A DNA stretch of 64,000 nucleotides, from assembly GCF_003119195.2 (NCBI RefSeq), contig NZ_CP022254.1, positions 1,581,001-1,645,000 of the forward strand, given 5' to 3'. Position numbers and translations under genes: made by a program. The notes below the pieces were generated by a model. That model made no database searches, had not been told where the DNA came from, and saw only the letters and a list, made by a program, of their open reading frames with translations. This DNA is from Azospirillum baldaniorum (GTDB lineage Bacteria; Pseudomonadota; Alphaproteobacteria; Azospirillales; Azospirillaceae). This document shows positions 34,940-44,296 of the stretch, piece after piece (position 1 is the stretch's first letter; each line of letters opens with the position of its first letter).

Positions 34940-35611
34940 TCAGCCGGCCCGCTCGATTTGGGCGCGGACTGGTGCAAAAGTGACTCGGTGGTGGGGCGTC
35001 ACGCCGTGGCGGCGCAGCGCCTCCAGATGCTCCGGCGTCGGGTAGCCGGCGTTGCGGTCCCAGCCGTACTGCGGGTGAAGCTCCGCCAGCCGCATCATCT
35101 CGCGGTCGCGCGCCACCTTGGCGACGATGGAGGCGGCGGCGATCGACTGGCTGCGCCCGTCGCCCTTGACGATGGCCTCCATCAGGCAGGACAGGTCGGG
35201 CTTGAACTTGCCGTCGATCAGCGCGACGGCGGGCGGCTCGCCGGGCAGCGCCTCGTAGGCGCGCTTCATGGCCAGCAGCGTGGCCTTGTGGATGTTGAGG
35301 TCGTCGATCTCCGCCGCGGACGCTTCGGCCAGTGCGACGGCCAGGGCGTGGGCGCGGATCTCCGGCTCCAGCGCCTCGCGGGCGCGCAGGCTCAGCGCCT
35401 TGCTGTCGTTGATGGCGCGGGCCAGCGCGTCGGGCAGGCCGCCCGCCGGAAGCACCACGGCGGCGGTGACCACGGGGCCGGCGAGCGGGCCGCGCCCCAC
35501 CTCGTCGATGCCGCAGACCAGCCGCCCCTGGCCCAAGGCGATCTCGAAGGACAGATCGGGCTGCGGGCGGGGAACCTTGACGCGGACGGCTTTGGTGGTC
35601 TTGGGAGTCAT
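34940..35611 (-). CDS. rnhB: Ribonuclease HII
   Basis: 223 aa from ATG 35611. Cleaves RNA in RNA-DNA hybrids and single ribonucleotides in DNA. The active-site motif GIDEVGRGPLAGPVVTAAVV carries the first Asp-Glu pair. INDSKALSLRAREALE and VALIDGKFKPDL (third Asp), with the fourth acidic residue in AAASIVAKVARDREM, complete the set. A 30-residue basic N-terminal extension is present. The start overlaps the stop of the upstream cNMP-binding gene (ATGA), and ccrM follows on the same strand. Confidence 0.95.
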   Translation of the reverse strand: MTPKTTKAVRVKVPRPQPDLSFEIALGQGRLVCGIDEVGRGPLAGPVVTAAVVLPAGGLPDALARAINDSKALSLRAREALEPEIRAHALAVALAEASAAEIDDLNIHKATLLAMKRAYEALPGEPPAVALIDGKFKPDLSCLMEAIVKGDGRSQSIAAASIVAKVARDREMMRLAELHPQYGWDRNAGYPTPEHLEALRRHGVTPHHRVTFAPVRAQIERAG

Positions 35612-36396
35612 GGAGAGTCGGTTCTTGCGGGTTCGGCGTGGTGGCGCAGGAGCCGTCCGCCGGACAGCTGTTCGATGTAGATGCGCGTCAGCGAGCGCAG
35701 GATGGGCGGCATCGTCTCGATGGCCTTGGCGAACTGGTCCTTGCGGATGATTTCGCAGACCGTGGCCTCCAGCGCAACGGCGGTGGCGGCGCGCGGCCGG
35801 TTGGCGAGGAGGGCCAGTTCCCCGAAGATGCGTCCCGGCCCCAGCACGCCGAGGTCGGTCCCGTCGCGCCGAACGCCGACCGAGCCGGACTGGATGAGGT
35901 AGGCCGCCGTTCCGGCGTCCCCCTGGCGGAAGAAGCTGTGGCCGTGGCGGAACATGCGGCGGTCGGCCACCGTGGCGAAGGAATCGGAGGAGCGGATGGC
36001 GGAGCCGCCCTCCTGCCGCTCGGGCTGGGACAGGCCGTAGCTGCGGCGGATCGCGGCGACGAGGCTTTCCAGCAGGTAGGAGGTCAGCGGCGGGCAGCGG
36101 CCGCGCAGCGCGCGGAAGGTGTCGCGCGACAGTTCCACCGCCTCGACGGGCGTCAGGGCGCGCACCGTGGCGCTGCGCAGCCCGTCGTCCAGCAGCGCCA
36201 TCTCCCCGACGATGGCGTTGGCACCGACGGTGCCCAGGCGGCGCGGGCCGTCCGGGCCGTCCAGCAGAACCTCCAACTCGCCCGACTGGATCAGCCACGC
36301 GCAATCCCCGGCTTCGCCCTGGCGGATCAGCACGGTGCCGGCGGCGATGCGCCGCGTGGGAAGGTCGGGTCCGCTTCTGGTCATCACCGGTTCCAT
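35608..36396 (-). CDS. Protein with two cyclic-nucleotide-binding domains, no DNA-binding domain
   Basis: 262 aa. Two CAP_ED folds in tandem. The first, about residues 14-120, runs from RRIAAGTVLIRQGEAGDCAW and LIQSGELEVLL to IVGEMALLDDGLRSATVRAL. The second, about 145-250, runs from FRHGHSFFRQGDAGTAAYLI to IFGELALLANRPRAATAVAL. Both keep the FGE/VGEMAL - R-x-ATV phosphate cassette, so nucleotide binding is plausible. The C-terminus has no Crp helix-turn-helix, so the protein is a sensor or regulator by contact, not a transcription factor. It overlaps rnhB by 4 nt. Function unknown. Confidence 0.85.
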   Translation of the reverse strand: MEPVMTRSGPDLPTRRIAAGTVLIRQGEAGDCAWLIQSGELEVLLDGPDGPRRLGTVGANAIVGEMALLDDGLRSATVRALTPVEAVELSRDTFRALRGRCPPLTSYLLESLVAAIRRSYGLSQPERQEGGSAIRSSDSFATVADRRMFRHGHSFFRQGDAGTAAYLIQSGSVGVRRDGTDLGVLGPGRIFGELALLANRPRAATAVALEATVCEIIRKDQFAKAIETMPPILRSLTRIYIEQLSGGRLLRHHAEPARTDSP

Positions 36397-36553
36397 CGCT
36401 CCGGGTCGGGCGCCCCTGTTCTGTACAGATTAGCGCGAATGCCGGTCCGGTTCAGGCGAATTTCCCGTGGCCAATATTGTGGTGGCGGTGAGGCTTGGCG
36501 GAGGGCGCCGGCTGCGCTATGCATGGCGCCCTCAAATCGAGAGGCCGGAAGTC

Positions 36554-37051
<498 letters not shown>

Positions 37052-37294
37052 CGGCCCAGTCTTGATGGGGCGGTCTTGAGCGCCCGGACTTGACCGGCAA
37101 TCCGCCGATTCTCGCAGCAATTGCGATATTTTTGGTCGCCCGGTGACCGCCGGGCGGTCTTCGGCCGGGTTTTTGCCGAATCTTTCTTTCCGACGCGCGC
37201 GATCTCAATTGAAAAGCGCGGCGGAACGGATCATCTTCGGGGGGCCATGTTCCGCCGGTTGGGGCATGGCCTATCACGACAGATGAGACCACGT
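37052..37294 (+). other. Long leader region of the cold-shock gene
   Basis: 243 nt between the SEC-C gene and the cold-shock ATG. An open frame runs through part of it but has no recognisable protein features. Long 5' leaders are characteristic of cspA-type genes, where they act as temperature-responsive RNA structures; that role here is inferred and not demonstrated. Confidence 0.4.
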
Positions 37295-37873
37295 ATGTTC
37301 GACCGTCCGCAGCGCAACAGCTTCCGCGCTCCCGAGATCACCCAGCGCAACATCCGCGCCACCGTCAAGTGGTTCAACGCGACCAAGGGCTTCGGCTTCG
37401 TCACGCCCGAAGACGGTTCGCCGGATGCCTTCCTGCATTCCACGGTTCTGCAGTTCTGCGGACACGACAGCCTGCCCGAGGGTGCCACCATCACCTGTGA
37501 CCTGTCCCGCGGCCCGAAGGGCCCGCAGGTCGCCACCATCCACGACGTCGACACCTCGACCGCCAGCGAGTCCCCGCGCCCGGCGGCGCGCGCTCCGCGC
37601 AGCGACAGCTACGGCGGTGGCTACGGCGGTGGCAGCAGCTACGGCGGTGGCGCCGGCGGCGCCGAGGAGACGGTCGACGGCACCGTGAAGTGGTTCAACG
37701 TGTCGAAGGGCTTCGGCTTCATCGCTCCGTCGACCGGCGGCAAGGACATCTTCGTCCACATCCGCGCTCTGGAGCGTTCGGGCCTGGACGTGCTCGCCGA
37801 CGGCGAGCAGGTGCGGGTCACCGTCCGCCAGGGCGTCAAGGGTCCGGAAGCGCAGCGCGTCGAAGTGGTCTGA
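37295..37873 (+). CDS. Double cold-shock-domain protein
   Basis: 192 aa from ATG 37295; an ATG four codons upstream is possible. Two CSDs are joined by a Gly/Ser/Tyr-rich linker with SYGGGYGGGSSYGGG-like repeats. CSD1 (about residues 18-85) has IRATVKWFNATKGFGFVTPE but an unusual RNP2 region, DAFLHSTVLQFCG. CSD2 (about 126-192) has TVDGTVKWFNVSKGFGFIAP and the canonical DIFVHIRALERSG. This two-domain form is common in alphaproteobacteria; such proteins bind single-stranded RNA/DNA as chaperones. It ends at a strong shared terminator. Confidence 0.92.
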   Translation: MFDRPQRNSFRAPEITQRNIRATVKWFNATKGFGFVTPEDGSPDAFLHSTVLQFCGHDSLPEGATITCDLSRGPKGPQVATIHDVDTSTASESPRPAARAPRSDSYGGGYGGGSSYGGGAGGAEETVDGTVKWFNVSKGFGFIAPSTGGKDIFVHIRALERSGLDVLADGEQVRVTVRQGVKGPEAQRVEVV

Positions 37874-38000
37874 CGTCGAACAGCCGGGTGTGAGGGGGCG
37901 GGGCGGACCCATCCCCGCACGCCCGGTCGCGGAAGCAGCACCATTCCCTTCGCCGTCACGATCCGCCCATAGGGTCTGAAACGGTGCGCGGGGCACAAAG

Positions 38001-38038
38001 AAAAAGCCCGCCGTTCCAATGGAGCGGCGGGCTTTTTT
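38001..38038. terminator. Bidirectional terminator between cold-shock gene and ctp
   Basis: 17-bp stem AAAAAGCCCGCCGTTCC (38001-38017) / GGAGCGGCGGGCTTTTT (38021-38037) with one G-T pair and an AAT loop, flanked by A and T runs. It serves the two convergent genes. Confidence 0.92.
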
Positions 38039-38075
38039 GTTTGATCCCGTTTTGCTTGGGCCTGGGGGAGGGGCT

Positions 38076-39524
38076 TTACGGCCGCCCGATCAGCGTGCCC
38101 ATCAGGCGGGTGCGGATGGCGGCGACGGCGCAGTCCAGCGGGCGGTCGGCGTCGGCCTTCGACGGGGCCGCGGCCACGTCCGGGCACAGATCCTCGATCC
38201 GCCAGGCGCGCGGCGGCGGCGGCGGGGTGGCGTGCGGGTCGCAGGTCGCCGGGTCGGGATGCGTTTCCTCGCTGTTGTCGTTGGCCGGCTTGATCTCCAA
38301 ATTCGGCGACACGCCGAAGCAGTCGACCAGCCCGCCCGACGGGCGGAAGTAGCGCGCGGTGGTCAGGCGGATGCCGATGTCGCCGGACAGCGACGAGATG
38401 GTCTGTACCGAGCCCTTGCCGTAGCTGCGCGTGCCGAACAGCAGCGCCCGGCTGTGGTCCTGAAGGGCGCCCGCCACGATCTCCGACGCCGAGGCCGACC
38501 CGCTGTTGATCAGCAGAACGATGGGCAGCCCGGCCAGCAGATCGCCCGGCGTGCCGGTATAGCGGCGGTTCTCGTCCGGGTCGCGGCCGCGCACCGACAC
38601 GATGTCCACCGCCTCCAGGAAGCGGTCGGCGACGTTCACCGCCTGATCGAGCAGGCCGCCGGGGTTGTTGCGCAGATCCAGCACCGCGCCGGCCAGCCGG
38701 CCATGGGCCTGCCGGCGCATCTCCTCCACCGCATCGTCCAGAGCGTGGGAGGTCTGCTGGTTGAAGGCGGCGATGCGGATGTAGGCGACGTCGCCCTCCA
38801 GCCGGTAGCGCACGGGCTGGATCTTCACGATGGCGCGGGTCAGCGACACGCGGAAGGGAGCGTCGGGACCGCCGTTCCCGCTGTTGCCGCCGTTGCGCCG
38901 CATGGTCAGGGCGACGGAGGTGCCGACCGGGCCGCGCATGCGGGCCACCGCGTCGCGCAGGTTCATGCCCTTGACCTGCGCCTCGTCGATGCGGGCGATC
39001 AGGTCACCGGTGCGCAGCCCGGCGCGGGAGGCGGGGGAGCCGTCGATGGGCGACACGACGCGGATCAGGCCGCTGTCCTCGTCCATCGTCACCTCGATGC
39101 CCAGCCCGCCGAACTCGCCCTGGGTCTGCTCCCGCATGTAGCGGAAATGCTCCGAGTCGAGGAAAGCCGAGTAGGGATCGAGGGAGGTCAGCATCGCGTC
39201 CAGCGCCGCCTCGGTCAGCGTCCGGTCGGTGGCCCCCGGTTCCTCCTTCTTCTTCTTCTGGAGGCCGGCGACGGCCTTTTCGACCAGAACCTGCGGCGTG
39301 CCCGGCTTCACATGTTCGGCCAGCACGCGGCGCAGGACGTCGGAGAAGAGGAGATAGTTGCGGTCCGCCGGAGAGGGGAGGCTGGAGGTGCCCTTGGCCT
39401 TCGCGAATTCCTGCCGGTAATGCTCCAGCGCGATGCTGGTGTCGGCGCGGGAGGCGGGCACCACCGCGCAGGCGGGTCCCATCGCCACCATCAGCAGCAA
39501 CAGCGCCGCCAGCAGTTTCGCCAT
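38076..39524 (-). CDS. C-terminal processing peptidase (S41 family, CtpA-like)
   Basis: 482 aa from ATG 39524 (GAGGGGCGCAGG upstream), which opens a signal peptide MAKLLAALLLLMVAMGPACA. A PDZ domain (about 135-215) contains GEFGGLGIEVTMDEDSGLIR and ASRAGLRTGDLIARIDEAQV. The S41 protease domain follows, with LDLRNNPGGLLDQAVNVADR, the catalytic Ser in LINSGSASASEIVAGAL and the Lys in FGTRSYGKGSVQTI. An atypical Pro-rich, two-Cys C-terminal tail follows (CDPHATPPPPPRAW). The product trims or degrades periplasmic proteins. Monocistronic. Confidence 0.92.
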   Translation of the reverse strand: MAKLLAALLLLMVAMGPACAVVPASRADTSIALEHYRQEFAKAKGTSSLPSPADRNYLLFSDVLRRVLAEHVKPGTPQVLVEKAVAGLQKKKKEEPGATDRTLTEAALDAMLTSLDPYSAFLDSEHFRYMREQTQGEFGGLGIEVTMDEDSGLIRVVSPIDGSPASRAGLRTGDLIARIDEAQVKGMNLRDAVARMRGPVGTSVALTMRRNGGNSGNGGPDAPFRVSLTRAIVKIQPVRYRLEGDVAYIRIAAFNQQTSHALDDAVEEMRRQAHGRLAGAVLDLRNNPGGLLDQAVNVADRFLEAVDIVSVRGRDPDENRRYTGTPGDLLAGLPIVLLINSGSASASEIVAGALQDHSRALLFGTRSYGKGSVQTISSLSGDIGIRLTTARYFRPSGGLVDCFGVSPNLEIKPANDNSEETHPDPATCDPHATPPPPPRAWRIEDLCPDVAAAPSKADADRPLDCAVAAIRTRLMGTLIGRP

Positions 39525-39841
39525 CCTGCGCCCCTCTTGACTGACCGGCCCAGCCGGCGGAATCAAAGCCATCAACGCGACTGCAAGCCTTATTGTACCA
39601 GGGGTTTCGCCTGTCGGACGCCCAAGGCCGGTGCATCTGTGCTTTTGTACGGCGGAGCATGGCCTTTCGGCCGGTCCCGCCGGTCGTCCATTCGCAACCT
39701 AGCACGTTGACCGGGCAATCTCAAATCCTGCCCCCTGGTGCCGCGGGGCCCGCCGCCTCGCCCAGGATAGGATATGTGTCTCTGCCCGCCGCGCCGCCAC
39801 TCTCCGGGCGAGGGAGGGCAGCGGCGCGGGGATTCTACGCC
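39525..39841. other. Intergenic region between ctp and the sugar transferase
   Basis: 317 bp. No gene supported. It holds the presumed ctp promoter. A distant inverted repeat CCTCGCCC / GGGCGAGG lies between about 39755 and 39815, without a T-run. Confidence 0.35.
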
Positions 39842-40564
39842 TTAATAGGCACCTTTTCCGCTGAGCATCACGCCGACCGTGCGCAGCAGGATGCGGATGT
39901 CGCCCCACAGGCTCCAGCCCAGCAGATAGGCGGTGTCGAGCTGGACGCGCCGGCCATAGTCCACGTCGTTGCGGCCGCTGACCTGCCACAGTCCGGTCAG
40001 GCCGGGCCGACAGCGCGTGTAGAAGGGGAAGCAGACGTGATAGCGCGTCACCTCCTCCTGCACGATGGGGCGCGGGCCGACCAGACTCATGTCGCCGGTC
40101 AGGACGTTGAAGAGCTGCGGCAGCTCGTCGAGGCTGGTGCGGCGCAGGAAACGGCCGATCCAGGTGATGCGGGGATCGTTGCGCAGCTTGCGCGTGGCCT
40201 CCCACTCGGCGCGGGCCTCCGGATCGGATTCGATCAGCTTCTCGAAGACCTCCGGTGCGTTGACGACCATGGAGCGAAACTTCCAGCAGGTGAAGTCCCG
40301 GCCCTCCGTCCCGATGCGCCGGTGGCCGAACACCGCGGGGCCGCCGTCCAGCGTGATGAGGAGCCCGACGATCAGCATCAGCGGTCCGAAGAACAGAATC
40401 AGCCCGACCGCCCCCACGAGGTCGAAGGCCCGTTTCACCCGGTTGCGGTGCAGCGGTTCCGTGGCCGGCAGGCGCGCGACCAACTCCGCGGCGGACGCCG
40501 TGCCGGCGAGCGTCGCCGGCTCCAGCGGTGCAGCACCCAACTGGATGGACTGCGGAATACCCAT
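39842..40564 (-). CDS. ExoY-like undecaprenyl-phosphate sugar-1-phosphate transferase
   Basis: 240 aa. Initiating glycosyltransferase of exopolysaccharide or O-antigen synthesis that transfers a hexose-1-phosphate to undecaprenyl phosphate. One N-terminal membrane helix (about residues 46-70, FDLVGAVGLILFFGPLMLIV) is followed by the family motifs CWKFRSMVVNA, LRRTSLDELPQLFNVLTGDM, SLVGPRPIVQEE and CRPGLTGLWQVSGRNDVDYG. The large multi-TM domain of WcaJ is absent, so this is the short ExoY form. It is isolated here; no other polysaccharide genes are adjacent. Confidence 0.93.
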   Translation of the reverse strand: MGIPQSIQLGAAPLEPATLAGTASAAELVARLPATEPLHRNRVKRAFDLVGAVGLILFFGPLMLIVGLLITLDGGPAVFGHRRIGTEGRDFTCWKFRSMVVNAPEVFEKLIESDPEARAEWEATRKLRNDPRITWIGRFLRRTSLDELPQLFNVLTGDMSLVGPRPIVQEEVTRYHVCFPFYTRCRPGLTGLWQVSGRNDVDYGRRVQLDTAYLLGWSLWGDIRILLRTVGVMLSGKGAY

Positions 40565-40610
40565 CGATCCCCCGTACTCACAATTCGGCTGGCGGAAACA
40601 CGACCGCCTT

Positions 40611-40651
40611 CCGGGGGAGGCAACGCGTGAGGCGCGTCCGGGGTCCCCCGG
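40611..40651 (-). terminator. Hairpin downstream of hypE (possible terminator)
   Basis: Inverted repeat CCGGGGGA (40611-40618) / TCCCCCGG (40644-40651) about 90 nt after the hypE stop. There is no T-run, so at best it is a weak terminator of the maturation operon. Confidence 0.35.
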
Positions 40652-40738
40652 CTGGGCCGATCCACCGCAGTTCCATTGCGGTACGCCGGGTGGTGGGGAT
40701 AGGGCCGGCGGGGTGCCTCTTTCGGCGGAAGCGAGGAC

Positions 40739-41785
40739 TCAGCAGATGCGTGGAAGCTGTTCGCCGGACAGCCAGTCGACGATGCGCTTGCCGCCAAAGC
40801 GCGTTTCCATCTGCACGAAACGGTGCGAGTCCTCGACCACAGTCCCGACGACCGCGGCCTCGGCTCCCAGAGGATGGGCCCGCATGGCCTCCAGGAGGCG
40901 CGCGGAGTCCTCGGCCGCGCAGATGGCGATCAGCTTGCCCTCGTTGGCGACGTACAGCGGGTCGAGCCCGAGCAGTTCGCAGGCGGCTGCGACCTCGGCC
41001 TTCAGCGGGATGTCCGCCTCGCGCAGCAGCATGCCGACGCCCGACTGGTGGGCGACCTCGTTCAGCGTCGTCGCCAGACCGCCGCGGGTCGGGTCGCGCA
41101 GGACATGCACATCCGGCACCGCCGCGACCATGCCGGCGACCAGCCCATGGAGTGCTGCGCTGTCCGACCGGATGTCCGTTTCGAAGCTCAGATTCTCGCG
41201 GGTGGACATGATGGCGACGCCGTGGTCGCCCATGGTGCCGCTGACCAGGATCGCGTCGCCGGGCCGCGCCCGCTCGCCGGACGGGGCGACGCCGGGGGGC
41301 ACCACGCCGATGCCAGTGGTGGTGATGAAGACACCGTCGCCCTTGCCGCGCTCCACCACCTTGGTGTCGCCGGTCACGATGGACACGCCGGCCTCTCGCG
41401 CGGCATGGGCCATGCTGTCGACCAGCCGCTTCAGGTCGGCCAGCGGGAAACCTTCCTCCAGGATGAAGCCGGCGGTCAGATAGAGCGGCACCGCGCCGGC
41501 CATGGCGACGTCGTTCACCGTGCCGTGCACGGCCAGCGACCCGATGTCGCCGCCGGGAAAGAACAGGGGCGAGACGACGAAGCCGTCGGTCGTCACCACC
41601 ATGCGCCCGGCGGGCGCGTCGAAGGCCGCCTGGTCATTGCCCTGGTCGAGCAGCGGGTTGGCGAAGGCGGCGGCGAACAGCTCCCGCACCATTTGGGCCA
41701 TGGCCTTGCCGCCCGATCCGTGGCTCATGTCCACGGTGCCGCGGGCGAGATCGAGCTTGCGGGTGAAGAGACGGCGGTCGGTCAT
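40739..41785 (-). CDS. hypE: Hydrogenase maturation factor HypE
   Basis: 348 aa from ATG 41785; an in-frame GTG four codons upstream is possible. HypE dehydrates the carbamoyl group on its C-terminal cysteine to a thiocyanate that supplies the cyanide ligands of the NiFe centre. The N-terminus has MSHGSGGKAMAQMVRELFAA, ATP-site residues lie in VHGTVNDVAMAGAVPLYLTA and VTGDTKVVERGKGDGVFITT, and the last four residues are PRIC with the essential terminal Cys. It follows hypC directly; hypD, normally between them, is missing. Confidence 0.97.
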   Translation of the reverse strand: MTDRRLFTRKLDLARGTVDMSHGSGGKAMAQMVRELFAAAFANPLLDQGNDQAAFDAPAGRMVVTTDGFVVSPLFFPGGDIGSLAVHGTVNDVAMAGAVPLYLTAGFILEEGFPLADLKRLVDSMAHAAREAGVSIVTGDTKVVERGKGDGVFITTTGIGVVPPGVAPSGERARPGDAILVSGTMGDHGVAIMSTRENLSFETDIRSDSAALHGLVAGMVAAVPDVHVLRDPTRGGLATTLNEVAHQSGVGMLLREADIPLKAEVAAACELLGLDPLYVANEGKLIAICAAEDSARLLEAMRAHPLGAEAAVVGTVVEDSHRFVQMETRFGGKRIVDWLSGEQLPRIC

Positions 41786-41813
41786 GGCGGGGTCCACAAA
41801 ATCAGGCGGCGGA

Positions 41814-42044
41814 TCAGGCGGCGGGCATCAAGGTGCCGGTTTCGGCGAGCAGGGCGAGTGTGCGCTCCGCCTCCTCCGGGTCGAGCCTGGACAGGGCGTA
41901 GCCGACATGGACGATCACGTAGTCGCCCACCGCCACCCCCTCGACCAGCGCCAGGGAGCAGGCGACCTTCACCCCGCCCAGGCTGACGGTGGCGCGGTCG
42001 TCCTCCAGAAGCTCGATCACGCGGGCGGGAACGGCGAGGCACAT
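41814..42044 (-). CDS. hypC: Hydrogenase maturation chaperone HypC
   Basis: 76 aa. Small chaperone that carries the Fe(CN)2CO unit with HypD and delivers it to the large-subunit precursor. The N-terminus MCLAVPARVIELLEDDRATV has the required Cys2 after Met removal, and VGDYVIVHVGYALSRLDPEE is the family core. It overlaps the end of hypF by 28 nt and is followed by hypE after 28 nt. HupF at 48057-48329 is a second member of the same family. Confidence 0.95.
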   Translation of the reverse strand: MCLAVPARVIELLEDDRATVSLGGVKVACSLALVEGVAVGDYVIVHVGYALSRLDPEEAERTLALLAETGTLMPAA

Positions 42045-44296
42045 GGGGGCGGTCCTTCCTCAAGCAAGCTCTGCATGGCGACCCAGGCCTGTCCCAGGCT
42101 GAGCCCGCCGTCGTTGGCCGGCGCCCGACGCGGCAGCAGCGCGGTGACGCCGCGCGCCGCGAAGCCGGCGCTCAGCCCCTCCGCCAGCACGGCGTTCATC
42201 AGGCAGCCGCCGGACAGGGCGATGCGCTCGAAACCGCGAGCCGTCAGTTCCGGCATGGCCCAGGCGACCAGCGCCGCGGCCAGGGTGCCATGGAACCGGT
42301 CGGCCCCCTCCTGCGCATTGATCTGCAACAAACTTTCCAGAAGGGGCGTGAGGTCCAGCACGCCGCCGTCGATCCGCCAGCCGCCGTCCAGCACCGTGGG
42401 GCGGAGCACCAGCGATTCCAGGGCCATCGGCGCCTCGCCCTCGAAGCCGGCGCCCCCGGGGCTGAAGGCACGGACTCCCAGCAGCCCGCAGGCGGCGTCG
42501 AACCAGCGCCCGCAGGAACTGGTCGGCGGTGCGTTGACGCCGGCCTCGATCATCCGCCGCACGCCGTCCGCTGGGCCGCAGGCGGCGAAGCGCCCGGCGA
42601 TCTCCGCGCCGCGTCCCATGCGGGCCAGCGCCGCCGCCGCCATGCGCCAGGGCTGACGCGCCGCCACGTCGCCGCCCGGCTGGGCCAGCGGCGCCAGATG
42701 GCCGAGGCGGGTGAAGCCGGCGCCCTCCGCCAGCAGCATTTCCCCGCCCCAGGACCCGCCGTCCGCTCCCAGCCCGAACCCGTCCAGCGCCAGCCCCAGC
42801 GCCGGGCCGTTCACACCGTGTTCGGCCAGAACGGCGGCGATGTGGGCGTGATGATGCTGCACCGGCAGCGTCGGCAGGCCGAGCGATTCGGCGAAGCGGG
42901 TGCCCTGGAAATCCGGGTGCAGGTCGTGGGCGACGGCGACCGGCTCCACCGCCAGGATGCGGCGCAGGTGGGCGACGCTCTCCTCAAGGAACGCCAGAGT
43001 TGCGGCGTTGTCGAGGTCGCCGATGTGCTGGCTGAGGAAGGCCTCGTCGCAGCGGGTCAGGCAGACGGTGGCCTTCTGGTGCCCGCCGACCGCCAGCACC
43101 GACGGTCCGGCGCGCGGCAGGCGGATGGGCACCGGCACATGGCCGCGCCCCCGCCGCAGGACGACCGGCGCGCCCGCCACCACCCGCATCACGCTGTCGT
43201 CGGCGCGGATCAGGATGTCGCGGTCGTGGTCGACGATCAGGTCGGCGATGCCGTCCAGCCGTCGCCGCGCCTCGTCGTTGCCGATGGCGAGCGGCTCGCC
43301 GCCGGGGTTGGCAGAGGTCATGACCAGGGCGAGATCCTGCGGCCGCTCCAGCCACGCTGTGCCGTCCGGGCGGCCGGCGGCCTCGTGGAACAGCAGATGA
43401 TGGATCGGCGTGTAGGGCAGCATGATTCCCAGCCAGGCGAGGCCGGAGGCGATGGCGTCGGGAAGGGGCGGGGCGCCATCCCGCCGCCGCAGCAGCACGA
43501 TGGGTCGCGCCACACCCTCCAGCAACGCCCGTTCCGCCGCTCCGACCTCCCCGAACCGCTCGGCGGAGGCGGCGTTGGCGACCATCAGGGCGAAGGGCTT
43601 GCCGTTGCGCTGTTTGCGGGCGCGCAACCGCTCCACCGCCGCCGCGTCGAACGCGTCGCAGGCGAGGTGGGAGCCGCCCAACCCCTTGATGGCGACGATC
43701 CGTCCGCCGCGCAATGCGGCCAGCATTTCCTTGATGGAATGGGACAGACGTGGGCCGCAGGCCGGGCAGGCGGTCGGCTGGGCGTGGAAGCGGCGGTCGG
43801 CGGGGTCGGCGTATTCGGCGGCGCAATCCGGGCAGAGCGGAAAACCCGCCATGGCGGTCTGCGGCCGGTCGTAGGGCAGGGCGCGCGTGATGGTGAAGCG
43901 CGGGCCGCAATGGGTGCAGTTGAGGAAGGGATAACGGTAGCGCCGGTCCGCCGGGTCGAACAGTTCGGCCAGACAGGCCGGGCAGACGGCGGCGTCGGGA
44001 GCGACCCCGGTGGTCACCGCTCCGCGCCGCGAGGCCAGGATGGCGAAGCCCGTCTCATCGGGCCGAGCGGGAATCGCGTCCGTTTCGATCGCGTCGATCC
44101 GCGCCAGCGGCGGGGCGTCCTCCGCGAGCGCCGTCAAAAAGCGCTCCAGAGCATCGCCCTGCACCTCCGCCAGCACCCCGGCCCCGTCGTTCAGCACCCA
44201 GCCGGTCAGGGCGAGGCGGTGCGCCAACCCATGCAGGAAGGGCCGGAAGCCAACCCCCTGCACCTGCCCGCGGACCCGGAGGCGAAGCCGTTTCAC
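42017..44296 (-). CDS. hypF: Carbamoyltransferase HypF
   Basis: 759 aa. Makes the carbamoyl group that becomes the cyanide ligands of [NiFe]-hydrogenase. Domain order is as expected. An acylphosphatase domain comes first (residues 1-90, LRVRGQVQGVGFRPFLHGLA), followed by two zinc fingers (CPACLAELF, CTHCGPRF, CPDCAAEY and CPACGPRL). A YrdC domain (about 190-370) and a Kae1-like domain (about 400-750) with VQHHHAHIAAVLAEHG and ALSGGCLMNAVLAEGL follow. The start overlaps the stop of the lysE-type gene by 4 nt (ATGA). Confidence 0.97.
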   Translation of the reverse strand: MKRLRLRVRGQVQGVGFRPFLHGLAHRLALTGWVLNDGAGVLAEVQGDALERFLTALAEDAPPLARIDAIETDAIPARPDETGFAILASRRGAVTTGVAPDAAVCPACLAELFDPADRRYRYPFLNCTHCGPRFTITRALPYDRPQTAMAGFPLCPDCAAEYADPADRRFHAQPTACPACGPRLSHSIKEMLAALRGGRIVAIKGLGGSHLACDAFDAAAVERLRARKQRNGKPFALMVANAASAERFGEVGAAERALLEGVARPIVLLRRRDGAPPLPDAIASGLAWLGIMLPYTPIHHLLFHEAAGRPDGTAWLERPQDLALVMTSANPGGEPLAIGNDEARRRLDGIADLIVDHDRDILIRADDSVMRVVAGAPVVLRRGRGHVPVPIRLPRAGPSVLAVGGHQKATVCLTRCDEAFLSQHIGDLDNAATLAFLEESVAHLRRILAVEPVAVAHDLHPDFQGTRFAESLGLPTLPVQHHHAHIAAVLAEHGVNGPALGLALDGFGLGADGGSWGGEMLLAEGAGFTRLGHLAPLAQPGGDVAARQPWRMAAAALARMGRGAEIAGRFAACGPADGVRRMIEAGVNAPPTSSCGRWFDAACGLLGVRAFSPGGAGFEGEAPMALESLVLRPTVLDGGWRIDGGVLDLTPLLESLLQINAQEGADRFHGTLAAALVAWAMPELTARGFERIALSGGCLMNAVLAEGLSAGFAARGVTALLPRRAPANDGGLSLGQAWVAMQSLLEEGPPPCASPFPPA

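Noticed and set aside
37610..37665. Short GGCGGTGGC-type direct repeats
   Set aside because: They encode the Gly/Tyr/Ser linker between the two cold-shock domains.
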